The notes beneath the pieces are model-generated. The model saw only the letters and a program-made list of their open reading frames with translations. It was not told the origin of the DNA and searched no databases. Below, one piece after another: positions 47,930-56,110 of a DNA stretch of 64,000 nt. The stretch comes from Gemmobacter lutimaris. Lineage in GTDB: Bacteria; Pseudomonadota; Alphaproteobacteria; Rhodobacterales; Rhodobacteraceae. The position numbers and the translations under genes were made by a program. The stretch is taken from NCBI RefSeq assembly GCF_003570715.1, contig NZ_QXXQ01000005.1, forward strand, positions 236,251-300,250, given 5' to 3'. Each line of letters starts with the position of its first letter. Position 1 is the first letter of the stretch.

Positions 47930-49168
47930 TTATCCCAACAAGTCGCGGAACATCTCGATCTTGTCATGCGGGGCCACGGCTTCCTCGGCCTGCGATTCCC
48001 GCTGGTCCAGAAAGTCGGCCCAGACCTGCATCATGCCGCGCCGCTGCCGCAGATATTGCGCCGAGTTGTAGACCCCACGAACCCCACCATCGACATGAGC
48101 TAACTGCATCTCGATCCAGTCCCGGTTGAACTCGGCTTCGTTGAGCCATGTCGAGGCGGTATGCCGAAAGCCGTGAACCGTGGCCCGGCCGCTCAGCCCC
48201 ATGGCGTATAGTTCGCCCAGCATTGCATTTTTTGCCAGTGGCCTGCCAAGGTCCATCTCGTGCAACGGAAAGACGAATGGGCCGCGCCCCGAAATGGATC
48301 GCATTTCATTCAGCACGGCCACGGCCTGCCGGGACAGTGGGACAAGGTGTTCCCGGCGCATCTTCATCCGCTCAGCCGGAATGCGCCACAGCGGCTCATC
48401 CCCGTCCAGCGCGTCAAACTCGTCCCAAGTAGCAAAGCGCGTTTCTGCGGTGCGAACGAAGGTCAGCATCGTAAAACGCAGGGCGCATTTGAGTGAGATG
48501 TTCACCGTTTCCCGCGCAAGAACATCCGCGTAAATCGTCCGAAGTTCAGGCGCCGCCAAGGAACTGCGGCGCCCTTTGCCGGGCCGCTTGGCGAGGGCTG
48601 GCGTTACGATTGAAGCGGGGTTGACCTGCACCAGTTCTTCCGACGCGGCAAAGACAAAGACGCCTGAAATCATCTGCACCACGCGGCGAGCCATATCTAT
48701 GGCACCCCGGTCCTCGACGCTGCGGGCCACGGCGATGATTTGCTTCGCCGTAACACCGTCGATTGCAATGTGCCCGATTGCTGGGAATACATCTCCGGTA
48801 AGGCGGGCAACGATCCGCTTGGTGTATTCCGGCACCCAAGCAGTTTCATTGTTCTCAATCCAGCGTTCCGCAACGCTACGGAACGTCACTACGGCCTCGG
48901 GCGCCGGGGCAGGGGCTTTGCGCTGGCGCGGATCGCGGCCCGCCGCAATATCGTCCTTCACCGCATCACGCGCCTCGCGTGCTTCCCGCAGCGACATGGC
49001 GGGGTATCGCCCCAAGGCCATGCTACTGCGTCGCGCGCCGAATCTGTAATCCATCCGCCAAGATCGCGTCCCGCTCGGGGTGACTTCCAGATATAGCCCT
49101 TCGCCGTCGAAGACCCTGAATGCCTCGGCTTCGGGCTTCAACTTTCGAATTTTCAAATCGCTCAACAT
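47930..49168 (-). CDS. int: Tyrosine integrase (P4-like), 412 aa
   Basis: Residues 1-85 form the N-terminal DUF4102 arm-binding domain (LTVTPSGTRSWRMDYRF-like, seen as LEVTPSGTRSWRMDYRF, then ALGRYPAMSLREAREAR). The catalytic domain has TFVRTAETRF with the first Arg, HGFRHTASTWLNE, then LAHVDGGVRGVYNSAQY with the His and catalytic Tyr. It integrates and excises the prophage. The chain ends EMFRDLLG, the phage motif. The gene lies at the right prophage end, 202 bases from purC. Confidence 0.95.
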   Translation of the reverse strand: MLSDLKIRKLKPEAEAFRVFDGEGLYLEVTPSGTRSWRMDYRFGARRSSMALGRYPAMSLREAREARDAVKDDIAAGRDPRQRKAPAPAPEAVVTFRSVAERWIENNETAWVPEYTKRIVARLTGDVFPAIGHIAIDGVTAKQIIAVARSVEDRGAIDMARRVVQMISGVFVFAASEELVQVNPASIVTPALAKRPGKGRRSSLAAPELRTIYADVLARETVNISLKCALRFTMLTFVRTAETRFATWDEFDALDGDEPLWRIPAERMKMRREHLVPLSRQAVAVLNEMRSISGRGPFVFPLHEMDLGRPLAKNAMLGELYAMGLSGRATVHGFRHTASTWLNEAEFNRDWIEMQLAHVDGGVRGVYNSAQYLRQRRGMMQVWADFLDQRESQAEEAVAPHDKIEMFRDLLG

Positions 49169-49370
49169 GTGCGTGTCTCATCCCGGAGGTGGCGTATTTC
49201 GTGCCGATTTTTACGCCAAATCGCTGCGCTTCTCTGCGGCGCCATGATGCGGCGTGAGACAATGGGATCAGAAAATCCGTTTAATTTCAATGATATTGAG
49301 ATACAATTTGACGCCGTGTGATCCGTCGTGAGACGTTGGCGGGGGAGGCAGGCAGCCTCCCCTCGATGCC
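49169..49370. other. Right prophage junction region (attR) and purC end
   Basis: No gene. It contains GTGAGAC in direct orientation near 49,253 and 49,329, and the inverted form GTCTCA near 49,173, which may be integrase arm sites. An 8-bp stem, GGGGAGGC and GCCTCCCC with a 5-base loop (49,342-49,362), lies just past the purC stop and is probably its terminator stem. The att core should be here or in the end of purC but cannot be fixed without the left junction. Confidence 0.55.
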
Positions 49371-50336
49371 TCACGCCCCGAAATACGGCGCGAGATGGGC
49401 GCGCACCCGGTCCAGCACGGTGGCGCCTTCCAGATCGGGCACGAAAGTCTCGCCGGTGATCGCCTCGAAAGCCTGAATATAGACGGCGCTCGTCGCCTCG
49501 ATCATCTCTGCGGGGATCTCGGGGATGGTATCCTTGTAGGGGTCACAGCGCGCCGCGACCCAGGCGCGGATGACATCCTTGTCAAAGCTCGGCGGCCGCG
49601 TCCCGTCGCGCAGGGCAGTCTCATAGCCATCGGCCAGCCAATAACGGCTGCTGTCCGGGGTATGGATCTCGTCCGCGAGCAGGATATTGCCGTCCAGATC
49701 CACGCCGAATTCGTATTTCGTATCGACGAGGATCAGCCCGCGCTCCGCCGCCATCTGCTGCCCGCGCGCGAACAGCGCCAGCGCCTTGGTGGAAACCTCG
49801 TCCCATTGTGCTTGGCTCAGCAGGCCCTGTTCCACGATCTCGGTGGCAGTCAGCGGCTCGTCATGGCCACCGTCGAAGGCTTTCGACGTCGGCGTGATGA
49901 TCGCCTGCGGCAACGCCTCATTGTCGCGCAACCCGTCGGGCAGGGTATGGCCATACATCTGCCGCTGCCCCTTCTTGTAAAGCGTCAGCACCGAGGTGCC
50001 GGTGGTGCCCGCCAGATAGCCGCGCACCACGATCTCCACCGGCAGGATGGTCAGCCGTTTGCCGATCACCACATTGGCATCCGGGTAGGCCACGACGTGA
50101 TTGCCGCAGATATCGGCGGTGCGGTCGAACCACCAGCGCGCGACCTGCGTCAGCACCTGCCCCTTGTAGGGGATCGCCGCCAGAATCCGGTCAAAGGCGG
50201 AAATCCGGTCAGACGAGATCAGGATGCGGCGGCCCTCGGGGAAGTCGGGAGTCGGCGGCAGGTCATAGCAATCGCGGACCTTGCCGAAATAGGGGTTGGG
50301 CAGTTCCGGGATACGGGCTTCGGTCAGAACACGCAT
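49371..50336 (-). CDS. purC: Phosphoribosylaminoimidazole-succinocarboxamide synthase, 321 aa
   Basis: SAICAR synthetase of purine synthesis, joining CAIR and aspartate with ATP. Clear family segments: [10 protein letters not shown] with the ATP-binding region, [31 protein letters not shown], and [20 protein letters not shown], then HTPDSSRYW. The longer 321-aa form is normal for many alphaproteobacteria. GGAGG lies before the ATG. The phage has inserted just downstream of its stop, apparently leaving the gene intact. Confidence 0.97.
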   Translation of the reverse strand: MRVLTEARIPELPNPYFGKVRDCYDLPPTPDFPEGRRILISSDRISAFDRILAAIPYKGQVLTQVARWWFDRTADICGNHVVAYPDANVVIGKRLTILPVEIVVRGYLAGTTGTSVLTLYKKGQRQMYGHTLPDGLRDNEALPQAIITPTSKAFDGGHDEPLTATEIVEQGLLSQAQWDEVSTKALALFARGQQMAAERGLILVDTKYEFGVDLDGNILLADEIHTPDSSRYWLADGYETALRDGTRPPSFDKDVIRAWVAARCDPYKDTIPEIPAEMIEATSAVYIQAFEAITGETFVPDLEGATVLDRVRAHLAPYFGA

Positions 50337-50403
50337 GGGGGCCTCCGGTCGCGGGTTGGCTGCCTATCGCGCGCGGGCGGGGGGCTGTCAACCTCGTGCC
50401 CCC

Positions 50404-51504
50404 TCATCCCAGATAGCCTTTCTGGTTGGCCCAGGCGAAGGCCCCGGCCACGATCAGCGCCAGCAGGATGGCAAAGGCGATCTTCCAGGCGCTGTAGGGC
50501 CGTTCTCCCTGCACCTTGCCGGTCTGGCCGTTGACGACGAAGCGATAGCTCTTGCCGTTGTATTTATAGGCCGCCATCCAGATCGGCAGCAGCACATGTT
50601 TGAAGGTTTCCGCCGAATAATCGGTGTTGACCGAGGTGATGCGCTGTTCGTCTCCGCCGATGTCACGGCGCACATCCTGCGCGATGACCTGCGCCATGAC
50701 CTCGCGCGCGCGGGCCCAGCCTTCCTCCAGCCCGACGGTGTAGCCTTCGGCGGTGAACCCGGCGAGGTAATCCTCGCGGTAGGGTTCCAGGCGGCCCAGA
50801 TCCCAAGGGGCCAGCGCATCGGTATAGCGGCGGGGCAGCGAGGACGAGGCCAGCACCAGCACATCGTCAAAGAACCGCCGCACCCGGCCGCTGGCGTGAT
50901 ACCAGCGTGTCTTCTGCACCCGTTCCTGACGGCTTTTGCCATCGACGGTGACAGTGCGGGTTTCATAGTAATATTCGCCGCGTTGCCCGGTATAGGCGCT
51001 GCGGGTTTCGGCATCGAACGTCCAGTAGGGGACGTAAAGCCCGTTCAGCGCCCGGCCCTTGCGGGCATATTCCACAAGGCCGTTCGGGGCGAACCACAGG
51101 CTGCCCAACCATTTGCCCATTGCCGCGCGGGCGGTGCGTTCATCCAGTTGGAACGGGATCAGCGCCTGCGGCTTGATCTGCCGGTTGGTGCCGGTGCCGA
51201 TGACCACGGGCGTGGCACAGAACGGGCATTCGGTGGCATGTTCGGCGCCGCGAAACTCGACCAGCGCGCCGCAAGAGGGGCAGGGGGTGGTGCGCACATC
51301 CTCCATCGCGCCGGGCGGCAGGGCGTCGCGCAGCGCGGCGGTCAGGTCATGTTCGCCCAAGGCCCGTGTCCGGCCTTCCGGCGCGGCCTCGGGGATCGTC
51401 TGCACATGGCCGCAATGATCGCAGCGCAATTGCGTCTGGCCGGGGGCGAATCGCAGATCCGCCCCGCAGGATTCGCACGGGAAATGCCGTTCGGTTCCGT
51501 CCAA
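50404..51504 (-). CDS. TFIIB-type zinc-ribbon membrane protein, 366 aa
   Basis: Two zinc ribbons: FPCESCGADLRF with LRCDHCGHVQ (residues 9-38), and TPCPSCGALVEF with TECPFCATPV (residues about 73-100). The middle is a globular domain, and the end (AWKIAFAILLALIVAGAFAWA) is one membrane helix at 340-360. It is three bases downstream of the SPFH gene and surely co-expressed with it. In many bacteria these two, with TelA and XpaC genes, form a membrane-associated cluster of unclear function, perhaps membrane stress related. Confidence 0.85.
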   Translation of the reverse strand: MDGTERHFPCESCGADLRFAPGQTQLRCDHCGHVQTIPEAAPEGRTRALGEHDLTAALRDALPPGAMEDVRTTPCPSCGALVEFRGAEHATECPFCATPVVIGTGTNRQIKPQALIPFQLDERTARAAMGKWLGSLWFAPNGLVEYARKGRALNGLYVPYWTFDAETRSAYTGQRGEYYYETRTVTVDGKSRQERVQKTRWYHASGRVRRFFDDVLVLASSSLPRRYTDALAPWDLGRLEPYREDYLAGFTAEGYTVGLEEGWARAREVMAQVIAQDVRRDIGGDEQRITSVNTDYSAETFKHVLLPIWMAAYKYNGKSYRFVVNGQTGKVQGERPYSAWKIAFAILLALIVAGAFAWANQKGYLG

Positions 51505-51507
51505 GGC

Positions 51508-52617
51508 TCAGGCTCCGGGCGGCGGGGGCGGGGGCACCTGCGCGAAAAGCCGGCTGAGTTCGGTGTCGGCGGCGGTTTTCCAGCCGTCCTGACCGGCGGT
51601 CCAGACCATGCTGCCGCGCGACAGCCCGCCTGACAGTGCCATGGCTTGCAGCTCTGCTTCGGTGAACGGGCCTTTCGTCGCGCCGTTTTCGGCGACATGC
51701 CACTGTTTCGCAGTCGGCGGCGGGGGAGGCGGGGGCGGAGCCGCTGCCGCACCCTGCGGTGCGGTGCCCCAGGGGCCGGGTTGCATCTGGCCCGCCATGC
51801 CCATGCCAAGTGCCGCCCCCATCCCGGCGCCCATCGCGCTGCCCATGGCACCACCCGGCGCATTCATTGCCTCGGCGGCGTTGAACTGCATGTATTTGTT
51901 CAGATCGCCCGCAATCCCCATCGAGGTGCGCTTGTCCAGCACCTTTTCGACCTCTTCGGGGAGGCTGACGTTCTCGATATAGAACTCCGGCAGCACCAGC
52001 CCGTATTCGGCGATCTTGGGGGCGATTGCGGTGGCGATCAGTTTGGCCAGATCGGCAGTATTCGCCGCCATGTCCAGCACCGGGATGCCGGATGAGGCCA
52101 GCACGCGGCTCATTTCCTGCACGATCACGTTGCGAATCTGAAAGCTGATTTCGTCGGCGGTAAATTCGCCATCGGTGCCGACGATTTCCTTAAGGAACAC
52201 CGCCGGGTCGGACACGCGCATCGAATAGGTGCCGAAGGCCCGCAGCCGCACCGGCCCGAATTCGGGGTCGCGGCACATGATCGGGTTCTTGGTGCCCCAT
52301 TTCAGATCGTTGAAGCGGGTGGTGTTGACGAAATAGATCTCGCTCTTGAACGGCGACTGGAAGCCGTGGTCCCAGTGCTGAAGCGTGGTCATGATCGGCA
52401 TGTTGTTGGTTTCGAGCATGTAAAGGCCGGGGCCAAACACATCGGCCAGCTGCCCCTCATGCACGAAAACCGCAGCCTGTCCCTCACGCACTGTCAGCTT
52501 GGCGCCGTATTTGATGGCCTGCCCGCGTCGCTCGAACCGCCAGACCATCGTATCGCGGGTGTCGTCGAGCCAGGCGATGACATCAATGAATTCGCCTTTC
52601 AGAAAATCGAAAACCAT
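51508..52617 (-). CDS. SPFH-domain protein with GYF_2 (DUF4339) end, 369 aa
   Basis: Residues about 30-230 form an SPFH/band-7 scaffold of the YdjI/virion-core-like kind (VREGQAAVFVHEGQLADVFG, YFVNTTRFNDLKWGTKNPI). A Gly/Met linker and a polyproline run follow near 285-300. Residues about 303-360 (WHVAENGATKGPFTEAELQA) are a GYF_2 domain that binds Pro-rich sequence. It likely builds a membrane-associated platform with the zinc-ribbon protein. Soluble, without signal. Confidence 0.9.
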   Translation of the reverse strand: MVFDFLKGEFIDVIAWLDDTRDTMVWRFERRGQAIKYGAKLTVREGQAAVFVHEGQLADVFGPGLYMLETNNMPIMTTLQHWDHGFQSPFKSEIYFVNTTRFNDLKWGTKNPIMCRDPEFGPVRLRAFGTYSMRVSDPAVFLKEIVGTDGEFTADEISFQIRNVIVQEMSRVLASSGIPVLDMAANTADLAKLIATAIAPKIAEYGLVLPEFYIENVSLPEEVEKVLDKRTSMGIAGDLNKYMQFNAAEAMNAPGGAMGSAMGAGMGAALGMGMAGQMQPGPWGTAPQGAAAAPPPPPPPPTAKQWHVAENGATKGPFTEAELQAMALSGGLSRGSMVWTAGQDGWKTAADTELSRLFAQVPPPPPPGA

Positions 52618-52761
52618 GACGAAACCTTTCCGTTACCGGGCGCAAAAGCCGCGCCGGGGCGGGCCACGTTGCCCGTCCTGCATGTGGGTAACATAACCGA
52701 GGTGACAGAGGTTTGAAGGGGGGTTGCGGGGGAATTGCGTCGCACCGGCAGCCCCGGTCGT

Positions 52762-53727
52762 TCAGCTTGGGCCGCCGACCAGCCGCATTGCCAGTTCGCG
52801 CACGATGGGGCGGGCCTCTGCCGCGCTCATCCCCGGCCTCAGGGCAGGGTTGTAGAGCATTTTCAACATCAACTCGTCCTGCCGGGTCAGCAGCGCAAAT
52901 TCCTCGTCGTCATTGAAGATCGACGGGCGCGCCAGCGGGCTGTCATTTGCAAGGCCCAGCCCCTGCGCGATTTCCTCATGGATACAGGACAGGCGCAACA
53001 GGTCGGGATGTTCGGCCCGGATGACGGCGAACGCGCGCCAGTAGGTCGAGGAATGGCCCTCCGACAGCGCATAGACGATGCAATAGGTCGAACGCGGCAG
53101 ATTGGTCAGCCCCGCAACCTCCGCGCCGGACAGATCCGGCAAGGTGGCGCTGATCACCGGGCCAAGCGCGCGGCGTTCATCTTCGTTCACCATGTAAACG
53201 AAGAAATTCGGGTTGCTGTCTGCCAGCCCGATCGGGTGGCCGGTGATCGCGGACAGCCGCGACAGGTAGGAGGCGATGCGCGCCCGGTCGGTCGCCCGGC
53301 GGTTTGGCGCGACAGAGGCGCCGAACACCAGCTTCATGCGCACCGGCGCGTCCCACCGGCGCAACCGGCTGGCGGTTTCCTGCGCGACAAGCCCGCCCGC
53401 GCCGCGCCGATATTCGTCGAACAAGGCGATGCGGATGAAGTTTTCCGTCAGCATCGTATCGGTGAAAGGCGTATCCACCCCGCCGCCATCGGTGCGCAAC
53501 AGGTGCTGTGACAGAAGATCAGCCTGCACCTGCGCGTAATAATGTTCCAGCGCCCGGCTTTCCGCAGAAATCTCGGGGCGTGTCGTAGGCTGGGCCGGGC
53601 GCGGTGCCGGGCCGGATGCGGGCGGAACGGGCGTGACAGGGGCCTGCCCACATGCCGAAAACACGGTCAGCGCCAAAGCGGCAAGACCGGAACGGTTCAG
53701 AAAAAAACGGCGCAGGCCCTTTGCCAC
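52762..53727 (-). CDS. DUF2927 lipoprotein, 321 aa
   Basis: Signal with lipobox: SGLAALALTVFSACGQ, so Cys at about residue 26 is the lipid site. After a Pro-rich linker the DUF2927 domain shows MTENFIRIALFDEY-like (seen as LTENFIRIALFDEY), VRMKLVFGASV, then LRLSCIHEEIAQGLGLANDS containing the HExxQ-type segment (HEEIAQ), and FNDDEEFALLTRQDELML. The last parts resemble a metalloprotease-like active site typical of DUF2927 in Rhodobacterales. It follows telA by 9 bases. Confidence 0.87.
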   Translation of the reverse strand: MAKGLRRFFLNRSGLAALALTVFSACGQAPVTPVPPASGPAPRPAQPTTRPEISAESRALEHYYAQVQADLLSQHLLRTDGGGVDTPFTDTMLTENFIRIALFDEYRRGAGGLVAQETASRLRRWDAPVRMKLVFGASVAPNRRATDRARIASYLSRLSAITGHPIGLADSNPNFFVYMVNEDERRALGPVISATLPDLSGAEVAGLTNLPRSTYCIVYALSEGHSSTYWRAFAVIRAEHPDLLRLSCIHEEIAQGLGLANDSPLARPSIFNDDEEFALLTRQDELMLKMLYNPALRPGMSAAEARPIVRELAMRLVGGPS

Positions 53728-53736
53728 AATGCGAAC

Positions 53737-54921
53737 TCAGACCGAAGTGCCGGTGGCGGTGCCCAGCCCGTCGCGCCGGGCCTTGGCCGAAGCCAGCGTA
53801 TCGCGCAGCTCCGCCTCCATCTTGTGCAGGTCGGCCTCTGCCGCCGCGCGCTTGGCCTTGCCCTCGTCGGCAATGGCGAGGCTTTCGTTGATCGTGGCGA
53901 TCAGCGTGGCATTGGCCTGTTTCACCGCCTCGATGTCGAAGACGCCACGCTCCATCTCGGTGCGGACGATGCGGTTGGTTTCCTGCAGGTTCTTGGCGTT
54001 GGAAGTCAGAAGCTCGTTCGTCAGGTCATTCGCCGCCTTGATCGACCCCGCCGCCTCGCGCGAGCGCTGGATGGTGACTGCCTGCGCCAGCTGGGTTTCC
54101 CACAGCGGCACGGTGTTCACCAGCGTCGAATTGATCTTGGTGACCAGCGACTTGTCGTTTTCCTGCACCAGCCGGATCGAAGGCAGCGATTGCATCGTCA
54201 CCTGACGGGTCAGCTTCAGGTCGTGCACCCGGCGTTCCAGATCGTCGCGGGCGCCGCGCAGGTCGCGCAGCTCCTGCGCCTTCAGCACCTGTTCGTTTTC
54301 CGGTGCGGCGGCGACCTCGGCCTCTTTCGCGGGGATTACGGTTGCGTCCAACTCGGCCAGTTTCGCCTCGCCCGCCGCGATGTAAAGTGCGAGTTCGTTG
54401 TAGAAGTCGAGCGTCCGGGCATAAAGCAGGTCAAGCGACTTGATGTCTTTCAGCAGCTTGTGCTCATGTTCCAGCAGGTCGGTCGTCACGCGGTCGATCT
54501 GGCCCTGCACCTCTTCGTATTTCGCCACGAATTTGGCGAAAGGCGCGGCGCGGCCCAGCAGTTTTTCCCACCAGCTACGTTCGCGGCGGACATCCAGTTC
54601 GGATACCGAAAATCCGCGCAGGGTGGAGACCATGGACCGCAGCCCGTCGCCCGCCGGGCCGACATCCTTGTTCTTTACGTCGGCCAGCATCTGCTGGCTG
54701 ATGACCTGAAGTTCGGCCTGCGCAGACGAGCCGAAAGAGATGATGGACTGGGTATTGGTCATGTCCAGCTCGTCCATCCGCTTGCGGATCTCGGCCGCAT
54801 CGGCGGGGGCAGCGGCGGCCAGCGGCACGACCTCGGTGCCCGGTTCGGGCAGGACGACGGCGGTGACTTTCTCCACTTCCGCCAGGGCGGCGGCGGCTTC
54901 GGTGCGAACGGTCTCGGTCAT
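53737..54921 (-). CDS. telA: Toxic anion resistance protein TelA, 394 aa
   Basis: ATG 54,921 has GTGAGG upstream; the frame extends 12 codons further without support. The protein is almost wholly helical (residues 60-380), with the TelA/KlaA family pattern: RKRMDELDMTNTQSIISFGS near the front, WWEKLLGRAAPFAKF in the middle, and LQETNRIVRTEMERGVFD near the end. TelA proteins are linked to tellurite and other toxic anion tolerance, mostly with XpaC partners as here. Soluble. Confidence 0.9.
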   Translation of the reverse strand: MTETVRTEAAAALAEVEKVTAVVLPEPGTEVVPLAAAAPADAAEIRKRMDELDMTNTQSIISFGSSAQAELQVISQQMLADVKNKDVGPAGDGLRSMVSTLRGFSVSELDVRRERSWWEKLLGRAAPFAKFVAKYEEVQGQIDRVTTDLLEHEHKLLKDIKSLDLLYARTLDFYNELALYIAAGEAKLAELDATVIPAKEAEVAAAPENEQVLKAQELRDLRGARDDLERRVHDLKLTRQVTMQSLPSIRLVQENDKSLVTKINSTLVNTVPLWETQLAQAVTIQRSREAAGSIKAANDLTNELLTSNAKNLQETNRIVRTEMERGVFDIEAVKQANATLIATINESLAIADEGKAKRAAAEADLHKMEAELRDTLASAKARRDGLGTATGTSV

Positions 54922-55005
54922 TCTGGCCTCACGGGGTTTGAAACGGGATACGAACACTTTGCGCGGGTTATACGCGGCGCCATGCGGCTTCTCAACGCTG
55001 TTGCC

Positions 55006-55905
55006 TCAGGCTTTCGGCGTCTCATATTGCAGCCTTTCGCGCAGCACCTGGATTTCCACGTCCAGCGCGCTGGCGTCATTGGCCAGAAGCGCCTTGGTGC
55101 GCCCGGCGAAATTGGTTTCCAGATCGGCCAACAGGGCTTCGTATTCGCTACGCGCCTTCGGGTCGCGGTTCTGCGCGTAAAGATCGGCAAAACGCACGGT
55201 CGCATCGCGTGCGCCCATCAGATAGACGGTCATGTATTTACGGGCGGCGGACAGGTCACCGGGGTCGTTTTCGACCATACGGAACAGCTGGCGCGCGGCG
55301 GCGGCGAAGCGGTCCACCCGCGCTTCCAATGCACGGTCGCGGGCGCGCAGGATCGCGTCTTTCATGGCAGCCAGATAAGTCTCGGCCTCGTCCACGGCGC
55401 GGGCAACGCGCTCGGTCTGGAAGGCGTCGATTCCTTCGGCACCCTTGTCGCGCAACGGGTCAAGCCCGAAGGCGCCCAGATGCAGCGCGGTGCCGATGGC
55501 GCCGAACACGACTGCCAGCAGCGGTGCGCCGGTGGTCATCATGCCTGCGGCGGCAAGGCCAAGCCCGGTCAGCAATGCGCCGGCGATCTTGCGCGGAAAG
55601 GCCGGGCGCTTGGCGACGCGGCGCTGGTCGTAGGCCTCCTGCGCGCGGATGCCTTCGCGCGTAAGCCAGGCCGCCCCGAGGCTGAGCCCGGTGGCGGCAA
55701 GGCCGAACACCAGCCCGGCGGGATCGGCGCGGAAGGCTTGCAGCGCGAACACCACCGGCACCGCAAACATCAGGTTCGAACGCGCTCCGGCCCGCACCGG
55801 GCGGCGGCTGTCGAAGGGATTGGCGGGCGGCTGCGGCGGGGCGGCGGGATGATCGCGCTGCACCTCGCCGGTGGGGGAATATTTGCCGCCGAAACGCTGG
55901 GCCAT
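55006..55905 (-). CDS. XpaC-like (5-bromo-4-chloroindolyl phosphate hydrolysis) family protein, 299 aa
   Basis: Residues about 35-160 contain several hydrophobic stretches (NLMFAVPVVFALQAF, GLVFGLAATGLSLGAAWL, LTGLGLAAAGMMTTGAPLLA), a membrane domain. The C-terminal half is charged helix (EAETYLAAMKDAILRARDRA), the XpaC pattern that pairs with TelA. ATG 55,905 follows the stop of a 27-residue peptide gene, with GGAGG inside that gene. Catalysis as the family name implies is not proven. Confidence 0.82.
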   Translation of the reverse strand: MAQRFGGKYSPTGEVQRDHPAAPPQPPANPFDSRRPVRAGARSNLMFAVPVVFALQAFRADPAGLVFGLAATGLSLGAAWLTREGIRAQEAYDQRRVAKRPAFPRKIAGALLTGLGLAAAGMMTTGAPLLAVVFGAIGTALHLGAFGLDPLRDKGAEGIDAFQTERVARAVDEAETYLAAMKDAILRARDRALEARVDRFAAAARQLFRMVENDPGDLSAARKYMTVYLMGARDATVRFADLYAQNRDPKARSEYEALLADLETNFAGRTKALLANDASALDVEIQVLRERLQYETPKA

Positions 55906-55906
55906 C

Positions 55907-55990
55907 TTACGCGCCTCCGGCGAATGCGACGTAAAGCACGAGCGCCATCAGCAGGATGAAGCTGAAGCTCTGGATGGCAGATGCGGGCAT
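55907..55990 (-). CDS. Small membrane peptide, 27 aa
   Basis: ATG 55,990 has GGAGG five bases upstream. Sequence MPASAIQSFSFILLMALVLY then VAFAGGA: one membrane helix. It ends one base before the XpaC-like gene and carries that gene's ribosome site, so the two are translated in tandem. Too short for usual annotation, but strong start signals support it. Role unknown, maybe in the XpaC-TelA membrane cluster. Confidence 0.6.
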   Translation of the reverse strand: MPASAIQSFSFILLMALVLYVAFAGGA

Positions 55991-56110
55991 CGGGCCTCCG
56001 GGGGCAAGGTCAAGCCGGTGCGGCGCGGGGCCGCGTCCAGACTATAGGTGAGGCGGGATCAGCATTCCAGTGGTGCAGGGGCACGAAATTTCCCCCTGCC
56101 GGCTTGCGTC

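Larger units (their letters stand above)
1..49370. mobile_element. Lambda-type siphovirus prophage (left end outside window)
   Basis: A continuous phage genome: early genes on the plus strand to 19,988, late structural and lysis genes on the minus strand from 46,202 to 20,135, then integrase (47,930-49,168) beside host purC. Head genes follow the lambda order Nu1, A, W, B, C/Nu3, D, E, and the tail has Z, U, V, G/GT and tape-measure equivalents. No integrity defect was seen in the structural genes. No classical CI or Cro repressor and no replicative helicase or polymerase were recognised, so those probably lie left of the window. The right junction is somewhere in 49,169-49,370; the exact att core cannot be set without the left end. 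Confidence 0.95.

Noticed and set aside
54990..55006. Operator-like TCAAC near GTTGC in the host part
   Set aside because: Spacing is three instead of five and one arm is mismatched, so it does not fit the phage dyad.
53542..55959. An 805-aa plus-strand frame in the host part
   Set aside because: Antisense to telA, xpaC and the DUF2927 gene; GC-driven open frame with no family match.
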